Under the pieces are notes generated by a model. It did no database searches, was not told where the DNA came from, and saw nothing but the letters and a program-made list of their open reading frames with translations. Position numbers and translations under genes: made by a program. Shown one piece after another: positions 8,898 through 17,630 of a stretch of 64,000 nt of DNA (within the stretch, counting starts at the first letter, position 1; each line of letters begins with the position of its first letter). Source of the stretch: Cryomorpha sp963748925 (lineage in GTDB: Bacteria > Bacteroidota > Bacteroidia > Flavobacteriales_D > Cryomorphaceae); contig CAVVKG010000008.1 in NCBI GenBank assembly GCA_963748925.1, positions 372,001 to 436,000 on the forward strand, in the 5' to 3' direction.

Positions 8898-9431
8898 TTA
8901 GTACTCAAAAGAGTCATCAAATTGTTCGTATCCGCCATCTTCTTCGTCAAACCCATAATCTGAATCTATGATATTCCCATCTTCTTCCATGTCTATTTTC
9001 ATCGCTCCAGTATCTTTCGAATCTTCCGCTGGTGCTTTCCCCACCCATAATATTATCTCAGGGTAAGTGATTTCATCACGTTTGCCGACAACAGCAATAA
9101 GCTCCACGTAAAAAATCCACAACCGCATAAAGTCATAGAGATAGAGCATTTTATTACCTGCTGTTTTGAAAAACTCATTCAGACCGGTCTCAGACATAGC
9201 GCGCACCGGATCCTGATCGGGATCGCTCATCATATCCATTAAGGCTATTTCTTCACCTTTATCCCAATCATCGTTGCTGTCATAAAAAGAAGCCATTTCC
9301 ATTCCCGAAAACTTAAAAGCTTCGATTATGGTATTGTGCAAGTCCAAAAATGTAGACGTTTCCTCGATCTCTATATCCCGAAATACGTCTTCACGATTAT
9401 CTAATAATATGCGTATGTGAAAAATTCTCAT
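8898..9431 (-). CDS. Plasmid pRiA4b ORF-3-like protein
   Basis: About 177 residues from the ATG at 9431 (MRIFHIRILLDN). The family is recognised from the N-terminal FHIRILL, the central LHNTIIEAFKFSGMEMASFY and LYLYDFMRLWIFYVEL. The C-terminal ~50 residues are strongly acidic (DEEDGGYEQFDDSFEY). A longer reading from a TTG at 9449 would place the start inside a perfect -7 box, so the ATG is preferred. No biochemical function is established for the family to my knowledge. It abuts miaA with no spacer. Confidence 0.75.
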   Translation of the reverse strand: MRIFHIRILLDNREDVFRDIEIEETSTFLDLHNTIIEAFKFSGMEMASFYDSNDDWDKGEEIALMDMMSDPDQDPVRAMSETGLNEFFKTAGNKMLYLYDFMRLWIFYVELIAVVGKRDEITYPEIILWVGKAPAEDSKDTGAMKIDMEEDGNIIDSDYGFDEEDGGYEQFDDSFEY

Positions 9432-9446
9432 AAAATGAATAATTTG

Positions 9447-9454
9447 CAAAGCTA
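9447..9454 (-). promoter_or_regulatory. Candidate -7 box for the pRiA4b-like gene and miaA
   Basis: Minus-strand TAGCTTTG fits TAnnTTTG exactly. A TTG lies about 14 bases upstream of it (complement of CAA at 9469-9471). It decides the start choice for the downstream gene: the transcript would begin near 9440, ahead of the ATG at 9431 and after the TTG at 9449. Confidence 0.45.
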
Positions 9455-9850
9455 CGTAATAAGAATTGCAATAAGGAAAAATTGCTTTCTAGTCATGGTT
9501 ATGTTATAGCTTTTATTTAATCCATTCGGGTTTTAGAGATCGGAGAGCCTTTCGGTAATCTGGAATGAGTATATAAAAGTCTAATTCCTCTCATCGTTAG
9601 GTTTTGCGGTTTTTCCACTTTTTAATTAGGTCGGAAATTTGGAAATAATTGGGGACTGAGAGGGTCAGGAAAAATACAACACATTGTTACTTTAGTCTAC
9701 AGTTTATTGTTGCCAAATATTGGCCTTGAAATGTTATAACACTGGTAATCAGAATTTTAAAACAGTTTAAATAAAACGGTATAGTTCATGTCTTATCTAA
9801 GTCAGAATCAATTAACGAATTAGAAAATTCTAACAATAACAAAAGTCATT
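9455..9850. other. Intergenic region, no gene seen
   Basis: About 400 AT-rich bases between divergent genes. It must hold the promoter of the secreted protein at 9851, but no exact TAnnTTTG box was found for that gene. A small palindrome GCCAA-ATA-TTGGC lies at 9712-9724. No small ORF with convincing coding character was found. Confidence 0.5.
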
Positions 9851-10168
9851 ATGAAAAAGTCAATAATCGTATTATCAACAATGTTTCTTCTTGCTGTAGG
9901 TACAGCTAACGCTCAAACCGAAAAAACTGAGCCGGCGAAGGTACAGCAAACTGAGCGAGTTCAGGATGAGAAAAAAATGGAAATTAAGCAAGATGCACTT
10001 CCTGCAAAAGTTCAGGAAACGCTTAAATCTGATACCTATAAATCTTGGGAAGTTTCAAAAGTATATGAAACCACCAAAGGAAAAGCTAAAATGTATGAAG
10101 TTGTTTTAATGAATGGAGAGAAAAAAGCAACTTATACGTTTGATGCTGAAGGAAAGACAATCGGATAA
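9851..10168 (+). CDS. Small secreted PepSY-like protein
   Basis: 105 residues with a clear Sec signal peptide (MKKSIIVLSTMFLLAVGTANA, cleavage after about residue 21). A charged linker follows at about 22-47 and then a compact domain: LPAKVQETLKSDTYKSWEVS, YEVVLMNGEKKATYTFDAEG. The pattern resembles the PepSY-like periplasmic proteins common in Bacteroidota. It should sit in the periplasm; its ligand is unknown. It is single, with a strong terminator at 10200-10229. Confidence 0.75.
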   Translation: MKKSIIVLSTMFLLAVGTANAQTEKTEPAKVQQTERVQDEKKMEIKQDALPAKVQETLKSDTYKSWEVSKVYETTKGKAKMYEVVLMNGEKKATYTFDAEGKTIG

Positions 10169-10199
10169 TTAGATTAATTTCCAATTTACCAGTGAAGAG

Positions 10200-10229
10200 G
10201 GTCGAACATCATGTTCGACCTTTTTTTTT
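10200..10229 (+). terminator. Terminator after the PepSY-like gene
   Basis: GGTCGAAC, loop ATCAT, GTTCGACC, then nine T. The stem is a perfect 8 base pairs. Confidence 0.9.
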
Positions 10230-10276
10230 GTGCCCAAATTAATTCTTTGTAGTAACTTCGAATCTCAGTTTTGACT

Positions 10277-11650
10277 ATGGAAAAAATACTTGTAATCGAA
10301 GATGATCTTACTTTTGTAAAAACCCTCCAGGCTTATTTGGGTAAGCTGGGCTATGATGTGCACTTCGCTTCCAGAGCGGCAGATGGAGTGGCAAAGGCAA
10401 AAGAAACTAAGCCAGATCTCATCTTATTAGATTATCGGTTGCCCGATGGGAACGGAATAGAAGTAATGGGTGATTTGAAAAGTATTGATTCAAAACCTCA
10501 AGTTATTCTGATGACAGGTTTTTCTGATATTCGGACCGCTGTTAAGGCAATGAAGCTGGGTGCTTTCGATTATATTACGAAGCCGGTAAATCCCGATGAA
10601 CTAAAATTGCTAATTGAAAAGGCTCTTAATAGGAAATCTGAGAAGTCGGGCGAATCAAAAAATGTGCAATCCGTTTCTAAGCCGCAAAAGTTTGACCAGC
10701 AATCAGAGTATGTTCAGGGAACCAGCATTCAGGCCAAAACCCTTCATCAACATATAAATTTGGTAGCCCCAACCGATATGTCGGTATTGATTTTGGGTGA
10801 GAGCGGTACAGGGAAGGAATATGTGGCTAGAAGCATTCACACAAATAGCAAGCGAAGCAAAGGTCGCTTTGTAGCTGTAGATTGTGGGGCTCTTTCAGAA
10901 GAGTTAGCGATCAGCGAGCTGTTCGGTCATGTAAAAGGTGCTTTTACGGGAGCACATGCGAATAAGGTGGGACAATTTGTGGAAGCTAAAGGCGGAACAC
11001 TTTTTTTGGATGAGGTAGGTAATTTGAGCTATGAAGTTCAGGTTAAGTTGCTTAGGGCTTTGCAGGAGCGTATCATTCAGCCATTAGGCTCAAATACTGA
11101 CATCAAAGTTGATGTGCGCATCATTACAGCAACGAATGAAAATTTGCTTGATCAGGTGCGTGACGGTAACTTCAGAGAAGATCTTTACCATCGTATTAAT
11201 GAGTTCAAAATTCAGGTTCCGGCATTAATTGAGCGGAAGGATGATTTTTGGGAATTCACTGAGTTTTTTAGAAAAAATGCAAATGCTGATTTGAGTCGCG
11301 AAGTGGAAGGATTTGATGATGACGTAATGGAAATTTTCAATTCCTATTCTTGGCCCGGAAACCTGCGGGAATTGCGGAATGTAATAAGACGTGCCGTATT
11401 ACTGACACAGAACTCAGAAGTGGTTACGTCTGATACTTTACCACCCGAGATGAAGCTTAGTTCTGAAACTAAGACAGTACACGGATCGAGTCCGTATGAT
11501 CTTAAAGCCCAGAAGCAAAATTCAGAGCGTGAAATGATTGTGAAGACTTTGGAAGAGGCTAAATTTAATAAGTCGAAGGCTGCCAGACTGCTTAACATAG
11601 ACCGTAAAACACTCTACCTTAAAATTAGCAAGTATCAAATCGACGCTTAA
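10277..11650 (+). CDS. Sigma-54-dependent response regulator (NtrC family)
   Basis: 457 residues from the ATG at 10277; a TTG two codons earlier is less likely. The receiver domain spans 1-120, with the acidic pair EDD near 8-10 and the phospho-acceptor Asp near 53 in LILLDYRLPDG. The AAA+ domain (about 150-385) has Walker A GESGTGKE near 175, the sigma-54 contact loop GAFTGA near 221 and Walker B GGTLFLDEVG. A Fis-type helix-turn-helix ends the protein (NKSKAARLLNIDRKTLYLKI). It would activate sigma-54 promoters when phosphorylated. The facing gene is a hybrid histidine kinase with HPt domain, the natural phosphodonor candidate. Confidence 0.96.
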   Translation: MEKILVIEDDLTFVKTLQAYLGKLGYDVHFASRAADGVAKAKETKPDLILLDYRLPDGNGIEVMGDLKSIDSKPQVILMTGFSDIRTAVKAMKLGAFDYITKPVNPDELKLLIEKALNRKSEKSGESKNVQSVSKPQKFDQQSEYVQGTSIQAKTLHQHINLVAPTDMSVLILGESGTGKEYVARSIHTNSKRSKGRFVAVDCGALSEELAISELFGHVKGAFTGAHANKVGQFVEAKGGTLFLDEVGNLSYEVQVKLLRALQERIIQPLGSNTDIKVDVRIITATNENLLDQVRDGNFREDLYHRINEFKIQVPALIERKDDFWEFTEFFRKNANADLSREVEGFDDDVMEIFNSYSWPGNLRELRNVIRRAVLLTQNSEVVTSDTLPPEMKLSSETKTVHGSSPYDLKAQKQNSEREMIVKTLEEAKFNKSKAARLLNIDRKTLYLKISKYQIDA

Positions 11651-11651
11651 T

Positions 11652-14120
11652 TTAGATAGTTTCTAGTATCTCTTCCAATTCTTGTCGTAGATTGCCTAAT
11701 CGTTCTTTTGATTCTTTGGTATACTGCCCGGTTTCTATTTCTGACTCAATTTGCCTAAAACCAGAGGCTAGTGTGGTGAACTCAAAAAACGCGAGCCTAC
11801 CCGATAAGCGATGGACAAGTTCACGGATAGGTTTTTCATCTTCGGCTAAAAGAGCTTTTTCCAGATCTGAATTATCCTTATGACAATCCATCTTAAATTG
11901 AGCCAGTAACTCAGCTCCAAGCTCCGCATCTCCAAATGTGAGTTGATCAATTTTTGCTTTCATTGTATCAGCCGTAGATGACTCCACGAGTTCGTCTATT
12001 TTACTATAACCAACCAGTCCCAACAAATCTTTTGCTTTAAATGGTTTCGGTAAATAGAAGTCGAAACCATCTACCGTTTTTTCTTTCTCTTCTATGCTGA
12101 ATACATTGGCGGTGACCGCTACAACAGGCAGTGCTGGTTGAATGCTTTTCAATTTTTGGCATAGTTCAGCGCCCGTCATTTCAGGCATTCTGAAATCGAC
12201 CAGAGCAATATCGAATTCCTGATTTTTAGAAATTTCGATTGCCGCCAGGGGAGAGGTTTCTGCGACTACGTCGAAGCCGTGATCCACTAATATTTGATTC
12301 GTTAAATTCAAAATTGTTTCATCATCATCTACCACGAGAATTCTCTGCTTTAATGGATTTAACTCAGTTTCGCTTACCAATTCCGGAGTTTCAGGTACAG
12401 GGAGCGTAATTAGACTTACACTGAATTTTGTTCCTTCATTTTTTTTACTCTCCACAATCAGGTCACCGTTGTAAGCCTCCACCAGAGCTTTTGTAATGCT
12501 CAGACCCAATCCTGTTCCATTCGATGCATGCGAAGGTGTGCCGGCTTGCTCAAATTCCTGAAAAACTGATTTTAACTCGCTTTCTGTCATTCCTATACCA
12601 CTATCTTCTACAGTGAAAAATATAAGGATGCCAGAATCCTTACTCTCTGTTTTGGCATAGAGTTTTATGAAACCGTTGTCTGTGAATTTTATAGCATTAC
12701 CTAATAAGTTATAGAGAATTTGACGCAATCTAAATGGGTCAATATAAATTTGGCTATGAACGATATTGGATTCAAAAAGTAAGCGAATATCTTTTTTAGA
12801 TGCTTGAATATTCATGCTGTTTACAACTTCCGAAAGCAGTTTTTCGAAATCAACTGATTCTGGGTGTAAGCTTAATTTTCCAGTGGAGATTCTGCTAAAA
12901 TCAAGCACTTGATTTACGATTTGAAGCAAGTGCTCACTTGATTGCTGTATAATTTCACTGTCGCGACTTTTGTCTTTAGCAAAAATCTTTTCAGAATACC
13001 CTAGAATATTTTGAAGGGGTGTGCGGATTTCGTGACTCATATTGGCTAAAAACCGCTCTTTTACTTTGCTCAGATTCTCGGCTCGTTCTTTTTCTTCAAC
13101 GAGTTGTAATCGGTAATACTTTGCTTTTAAAAGATCACTTAATATTCTCAAAACCAAAAAGGTTGCCAAAATCCCGAATATTCCTAACACCAAATACATT
13201 TGAGCGAGGGCATCTTGCATTCTTTTATTGGCAGCCTCCGATTCTTTTTGGATTCTAGCGAGCTCAACCTCTTCAGTATTCCGCAGCAAAGTCAAAATAA
13301 AGTTCTGAATGCGTGCATTGTACTGTACAATCTCAATCTCAGCCTGGCTTACTTTGCGCTGTGTGAAAGCCAGCCCGCGTTTTATATCTTTTATAATAAT
13401 GTCTGCTTTTGCTTTCGAAGTGTCCGCTTTGGCCAAAGGAACCGTATCTCTTTTAATAAATGTTTCCTCAATCGTGTCAAGAGGTTCCGGTTCGTACTGT
13501 ACCTCTTCGTCATCGCTTCCGCCAAATACTCTTTGAAAGATATTTTTTTTCTCTTCTTTAACCGGCTTTTCAACTTGCTGAGGTGGAGCCGGAATCCGTC
13601 GGGTGGATTTATATGTGGTCACTACATCCGCATCACGTAAAATTTCATCGGCAGTAATAAGATTACTAAGAGAGTCAAGATTTTTTCGCAGCATCGGTTG
13701 CTCTGCTCTTTTATAAGCCCGGTAGAGCAAGAGCTGTTCATTCTGCTGCTCGAGCATTGCTTTGACACTATCCAGTAAAAAAAGCTCTTCCTCACTAAAA
13801 GGAACCGCCTGCATAGTGCTGTCTATCAAATTATTCAGAGAGTCATTTTTGGCGTAATATGCTTCCGAATCACCGTCAGCATCCGCAAGGAGCGGAGCCT
13901 GATAGTTTCGTTCAAAATCGCCATACTCAGTGTAGATAGCACTTAGGGCTTTGTTTTTTTTATTGGTTAAAGACAATCTTGAAATACTCTCGGTAACTTC
14001 CGAAAAAGTAAACTTGGTGATGTAGACAGCCGCCACTAAAAAAAGAATAGATAGCAGCACTGCTACCAAGACCTTTTGGCCTATTGTTTTCGATGCGTAA
14101 TTAGCGACATTTTTATTCAT
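11652..14120 (-). CDS. Hybrid sensor histidine kinase with receiver and HPt domains
   Basis: 822 residues. TM1 lies at about 14-36 and TM2 at about 306-330, enclosing a ~270-residue sensor region of unknown fold that contains an acidic insert. A HisKA domain has its histidine near 360 (MSHEIRTPLQNILGYS). The ATPase domain shows the N box LLGNAIKFTDNG near 475, G1 DSGIGM and G2 GTGLGLSI. The receiver carries an Asp near 640 (ALVDFRMPEMTG) and the HPt domain a His near 768 (ELVHRLSGRLAFF). All parts of a His-Asp-His relay are therefore present, and a final Asp would sit on a separate regulator such as the convergent NtrC-type gene one base away. DUF481 lies upstream by 44 bases. Confidence 0.95.
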   Translation of the reverse strand: MNKNVANYASKTIGQKVLVAVLLSILFLVAAVYITKFTFSEVTESISRLSLTNKKNKALSAIYTEYGDFERNYQAPLLADADGDSEAYYAKNDSLNNLIDSTMQAVPFSEEELFLLDSVKAMLEQQNEQLLLYRAYKRAEQPMLRKNLDSLSNLITADEILRDADVVTTYKSTRRIPAPPQQVEKPVKEEKKNIFQRVFGGSDDEEVQYEPEPLDTIEETFIKRDTVPLAKADTSKAKADIIIKDIKRGLAFTQRKVSQAEIEIVQYNARIQNFILTLLRNTEEVELARIQKESEAANKRMQDALAQMYLVLGIFGILATFLVLRILSDLLKAKYYRLQLVEEKERAENLSKVKERFLANMSHEIRTPLQNILGYSEKIFAKDKSRDSEIIQQSSEHLLQIVNQVLDFSRISTGKLSLHPESVDFEKLLSEVVNSMNIQASKKDIRLLFESNIVHSQIYIDPFRLRQILYNLLGNAIKFTDNGFIKLYAKTESKDSGILIFFTVEDSGIGMTESELKSVFQEFEQAGTPSHASNGTGLGLSITKALVEAYNGDLIVESKKNEGTKFSVSLITLPVPETPELVSETELNPLKQRILVVDDDETILNLTNQILVDHGFDVVAETSPLAAIEISKNQEFDIALVDFRMPEMTGAELCQKLKSIQPALPVVAVTANVFSIEEKEKTVDGFDFYLPKPFKAKDLLGLVGYSKIDELVESSTADTMKAKIDQLTFGDAELGAELLAQFKMDCHKDNSDLEKALLAEDEKPIRELVHRLSGRLAFFEFTTLASGFRQIESEIETGQYTKESKERLGNLRQELEEILETI

Positions 14121-14164
14121 GGAATGATTAATCCGCTAAAGATAATATGGAAAACATGCTTTGA

Positions 14165-14971
14165 TTAAAAAGTAAGTGTTAAACCATTCTCAACTCCGTA
14201 AATAAATTTTGTGATCGGAATAATAGGCTTGTCTTCATAAGCCATGGAAACACTTGTTGTAAATGAGAGAAATTCAGATATTTTAAAATTGAAATTTGAG
14301 CTGGAGCTTAGGCGATTTCTTGCTGCTTCTATTGCGTTGTCGTAACCTACCTGGTAGTAAAAGATTGTATTAAAATTTACAGTTTCAGTTATATCCCATC
14401 TCAGGATTATGTAAGAGCTTAACTTCAACATGTCCTTATTCTGTACCCCTTCACTATTAATATTTTGCCATATCTCTTTTTCATACATGGGGCCTGTACC
14501 TATTGCGCCTAGAAAATTATCAGATTGAATTACTCTCCACCGTATTCCACCACCTAGAATATAACGATCTGAAAGTCCCCTGAAATTATCATATTGCATC
14601 TGCCCGAAAGCCTCGTGACTTAACTTCTTTTCGTAATTAAAATTAACCCGGAGATGCAGATATCCATTATTCAGAATAGGTTCGCCATTGTTTTCGGTAT
14701 AGGCCAACTTACCCAGAACAATATACGCATGCTTTTTTGGAGCAAAAACAGCGTTCAGGTCATTTGAAAGTGAAGCGAATCGGGCTTGGTCTTCTTTGCT
14801 GGCACTACGGTTGTAAAAGTTGAATTTCGTTTCAAAATTAATTGTGTAGGCTTTGCCATCTTCAATGCTGTCGATTCTGGCCTTTTCAATGTTTAGTATT
14901 TGACCAAACGCTGCATCATTACCAATTAGAAAAGTTATTAAAAGGCAATAAAGGTATTTGAGATTATTCAT
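14165..14971 (-). CDS. DUF481-family outer-membrane beta-barrel protein
   Basis: About 268 residues from the ATG at 14971, which puts a signal peptide (MNNLKYLYCLLITFLIGN...FGQ) at the very N-terminus; the longer reading adds ten residues ahead of it. The rest alternates short amphipathic strands (LHLRVNFNYEKKLSHEAFGQ, RYILGGGIRWRVIQ, YIILRWDITETVNFNTIFYY) and ends with an aromatic residue (GLTLTF), as in outer-membrane barrels. DUF481 members are often called salt-induced outer-membrane proteins. It precedes the hybrid kinase gene and may be co-transcribed with it. Confidence 0.8.
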   Translation of the reverse strand: MNNLKYLYCLLITFLIGNDAAFGQILNIEKARIDSIEDGKAYTINFETKFNFYNRSASKEDQARFASLSNDLNAVFAPKKHAYIVLGKLAYTENNGEPILNNGYLHLRVNFNYEKKLSHEAFGQMQYDNFRGLSDRYILGGGIRWRVIQSDNFLGAIGTGPMYEKEIWQNINSEGVQNKDMLKLSSYIILRWDITETVNFNTIFYYQVGYDNAIEAARNRLSSSSNFNFKISEFLSFTTSVSMAYEDKPIIPITKFIYGVENGLTLTF

Positions 14972-15013
14972 TCTAATAAGAGTAGTAGCTAAATAAGTCA
15001 AGGTTGTTTAAAG

Positions 15014-15050
15014 CTCAAAACCCGCATGTTTTGCACATACGGGTTTTGAG
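15014..15050 (-). terminator. Hairpin terminator between the DUF6263-like and DUF481 genes
   Basis: CTCAAAACCCG and CGGGTTTTGAG form a perfect 11-pair stem, extended by ATGT/ACAT after one mismatch. On the minus strand it follows the stop of the gene ending at 15097. The U-rich part lies in the stem rather than in a long tail, so strength is uncertain. Confidence 0.6.
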
Positions 15051-15096
15051 AATGCGGATTCAATCAATTCAATTTACTGTAATGAATAACATGCGC

Positions 15097-16014
15097 TTAA
15101 TTTGATGTAACCGTTGTTTTGGTTTTCATTTCGAGTGGAATGGTCATTCCTTCAGGCATCTGATCATTAGCGGCAAGACTAATACTTCCTACTATTTCGT
15201 CATTTATTTCAGCAGAAGTAATAAAACCTGTACTCACTTCCATGTCAAAGGTGCCTGTTCGTGTACCTTCTAGAAAGAAAGTAGCCGGCATTCCCTGAAT
15301 TTCGGTTGAGCCATTTTCCGGGTCAACAGACATATCAGCACTAACCGTAATTTCAGCAATACCTTTGTCAATACTTTTTAAGGTAAAGGTATTTTTTACG
15401 ATCAGAGGTAATCCTGATGATGTATACTGCTCATTGTTCCACGTAGAACCAACTTTCACTTCAGATTCCGGCATAATTGCAGTGAGCATTTCCAAATTCT
15501 TTGCCAAACCTGCGTCTCCAAAACCGGCAGAGATTTGTTCATTGATCATGCTCGCTTGTTCGCCAAGGCTTGAAGTAGCTGAAGTTATTATTTCTTCCAA
15601 TCCGGTTACCTCCTTAATTTTTCCCTTCATTCCAATCTGCGCTTCAAACTTCTTATCAACCAATGATGAGAATATGGTAGACATAGGGTCAACGGCGGCA
15701 AGCGATGCAGTGTCTGATTTAAACTCTTGAGCTGAACCACCCTGGTCTACACTCATCTCAATACTATCGTACCATATAGAATAGGTATTTGCGTTTTCGC
15801 CTGCTTCTTTTACCTCCATTTTAGTTTCCGCAACAGCCGATTGTTTTACCAACTGCTCGTTGCCCATTATGGTTTGCTTCGTTTCGGTCATCATAACCGT
15901 TTTTTGCGAATATACTTTACCCTTTTCAAGGTTAAATTTTAAATCAACTTTCTTGGCCATCGGCGAAAAAGCCAATGCCACAGTAGATAAACCTAATATC
16001 AATTTCGTTTTCAT
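15097..16014 (-). CDS. Secreted DUF6263-like protein
   Basis: 305 residues with a short signal peptide (MKTKLILGLSTVALAFSPMA). The mature part begins VDLKFNLEKGKVYSQKTVM, the typical opening of Bacteroidota DUF6263-like periplasmic or surface proteins. It continues with strand-rich segments such as SEVKVGSTWNNEQY and GTRTGTFDMEVSTGFI. No catalytic motif or sorting signal is visible. It is likely a monocistronic gene, with a hairpin after it and 446 bases of non-coding DNA before it. The family assignment is from memory of the pattern. Confidence 0.65.
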   Translation of the reverse strand: MKTKLILGLSTVALAFSPMAKKVDLKFNLEKGKVYSQKTVMMTETKQTIMGNEQLVKQSAVAETKMEVKEAGENANTYSIWYDSIEMSVDQGGSAQEFKSDTASLAAVDPMSTIFSSLVDKKFEAQIGMKGKIKEVTGLEEIITSATSSLGEQASMINEQISAGFGDAGLAKNLEMLTAIMPESEVKVGSTWNNEQYTSSGLPLIVKNTFTLKSIDKGIAEITVSADMSVDPENGSTEIQGMPATFFLEGTRTGTFDMEVSTGFITSAEINDEIVGSISLAANDQMPEGMTIPLEMKTKTTVTSN

Positions 16015-16460
16015 ATACTTTTCTTTTAGCTGGACAAAGAACTAAAAAATAATTGGCGATAAGAAAATTTACTACCAATCATATTGATTCTAAGAATCTG
16101 CAACCATACTAGCATCTAAATAACAGTATGAGCGGGACTCGTTAAAATATTTTGTGAATGTTAGTCTGACGCCGACATTCACATAAAAGGTGTTGTTCTT
16201 AGTCTTAAATATTATTTGCGTCTGTATTCTTAATCATGTTCATTAGCCCAAATTCGTAGGGTCTATAAATAAATATGTTGCTCAAATCGGGACCAGTACT
16301 AACCTTTGCACCTCATTAGATTCAATTCTAGTCTATAGCTTCATCAACCGTATAATTGATTAATTTTCCCCTTCACTAAAATTGCAGAGGAGCTCATCCG
16401 AACAGGTGAGAATAAAAAATGTATCGTCGGTTTCTTATATCAGTCTAAAACCTGCGACAA
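16015..16460. other. Intergenic region, no gene seen
   Basis: 446 bases between two minus-strand genes. The only structure seen is a 9-pair inverted repeat at 16153-16161 and 16175-16183 (TGTGAATGT/ACATTCACA) with a 13-base loop and no T run. The promoter of the DUF6263-like gene should lie at its left end. A 64-codon plus-strand ORF here shows no coding character. Confidence 0.5.
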
Positions 16461-16700
16461 TCAGTTTTCTACACGGCCTAAATGAGGTCTATCTAAATAG
16501 CCAAATTCCTGTTCTTCTTCAAATTCTTCTCCCTCAAAGGTTCCGTGTTTTAGCACGCTGTATACCATTCCGATGATTAGAATGGGTGAAAGAATAAAAA
16601 TTAATAGTCCTACGGCTGGAATAATTCCAAATGAGATAAAGACAACATATACCAGAAATAAAGCTGAAACGATAGATATAGCTATTTCATCCTTTTTCAT
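16461..16700 (-). CDS. Small two-helix membrane protein
   Basis: 79 residues from the ATG at 16700 (MKKDEIAISIVSALFLVYVV). The longer reading to 16769 would run through the start of the divergent gene and is not favoured. Two helices lie at about 7-25 and 28-47, followed by an acidic tail (GTFEGEEFEEEQEFGYLD). No family is recognised. The 30-base gap to the divergent DUF1853 gene must hold both starts, so the two promoters overlap. Confidence 0.6.
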   Translation of the reverse strand: MKKDEIAISIVSALFLVYVVFISFGIIPAVGLLIFILSPILIIGMVYSVLKHGTFEGEEFEEEQEFGYLDRPHLGRVEN

Positions 16701-16730
16701 GATAATAAAACAAGATAATAGCATGATTGT

Positions 16731-17621
16731 TTGGGAAAAATAGATTTTGAAAATAACGCCGGTTTCCACTACCTCCGTATCTTAGGCCCTGTGAAGTACA
16801 AAGTAGATTTAGCAGATTCGTTAAGGATAAAGCATCAATACCTCGGTTTCCTGGCCACACAAATGCCTGCTTTGACCGAATCTTTTTCTATAGAGCCTTT
16901 CAGAATTTCGTTTGGCAATCTACTATCAGCCCCTGAAAATATGCCATCGAGAATTGTTTTGGGTAAAAGAGCCGAACATTTCTTACAACAGGCACTTTCA
17001 CAATCTAAGGAATACGATCTCCTGGCCTCTGGAATTCAGCTTATATCTGACGGGATTACGCAAGGAGAGTTAGATTTCCTGATCTATTCACATTTAGATG
17101 ATAAGTGTTATCACGTTGAAATGGCTTATAAGCTTTACCTTTTTGATGAAAGCGCTTCTCACGAATCAGGAAATTGGGTTGGCCCTAACAGACGCGACTC
17201 GCTGAAGCTAAAATTAGAAAAGCTGCAAAATTCCCAGTTTCCAAAGTTCTATTCTCCTGTTGCAAAGAAGTATCTTGAAGAGCTCTCAATAGATTCTGAC
17301 GCGGTGGTGCAAAAACTCTATATGCCAATGCAACTTTTTATTCCTTACAGGAGTGGCATGGAGCTATCCGAAATGCACACGGCTCCTGATGGCGAATGGC
17401 TTAGCATTGGGCATTTCCTTAAAGAAAGCTGGGATCGATATTTATTTTTCGTTCCCGAAAAGCAAGACTGGTTTGTAAATCCAAAGCATGGAGAAATTTG
17501 GTTAGAGCTAGATGAAGTATTGCCTCAAATCTTTGAAAAACTCGCAATAATGCGCTCGCCTATGGTTTGGATGAAAATGCCATCGGGGTTTTCGAAAAAG
17601 TTGTTTATTACTTTCTGGTAA
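16731..17621 (+). CDS. DUF1853 family protein
   Basis: 296 residues. The start is a TTG: the frame is closed by a stop just upstream and the next Met is only at about residue 45, after conserved-looking sequence. Family marks are QGELDFLIYSHLDDKCYHVE near 123-142, MAYKLYLFDE and WVGPNRRDSLKLKLEKL near 164-180. The acidic residues and lysine in ELDF...HVEMAYK resemble a PD-(D/E)XK nuclease-like core, to which I believe DUF1853 has been related, but activity is unproven. It is cytoplasmic, with no signal or helix. It converges on the coiled-coil gene. Confidence 0.8.
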   Translation: MGKIDFENNAGFHYLRILGPVKYKVDLADSLRIKHQYLGFLATQMPALTESFSIEPFRISFGNLLSAPENMPSRIVLGKRAEHFLQQALSQSKEYDLLASGIQLISDGITQGELDFLIYSHLDDKCYHVEMAYKLYLFDESASHESGNWVGPNRRDSLKLKLEKLQNSQFPKFYSPVAKKYLEELSIDSDAVVQKLYMPMQLFIPYRSGMELSEMHTAPDGEWLSIGHFLKESWDRYLFFVPEKQDWFVNPKHGEIWLELDEVLPQIFEKLAIMRSPMVWMKMPSGFSKKLFITFW

Positions 17622-17630
17622 GGCTTGTAA

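Noticed and set aside
9712..9724. Palindrome GCCAA-ATA-TTGGC
   Set aside because: Only five pairs per arm, expected by chance in a region of this size.
13200..13640. 146-codon plus-strand ORF within the histidine kinase
   Set aside because: It is antisense to a clear coding region with recognised domains, and its own product has no recognisable features.
16153..16183. 9-pair inverted repeat in non-coding DNA
   Set aside because: Long loop, no T run and no regulator nearby; too weak to call a terminator or operator.
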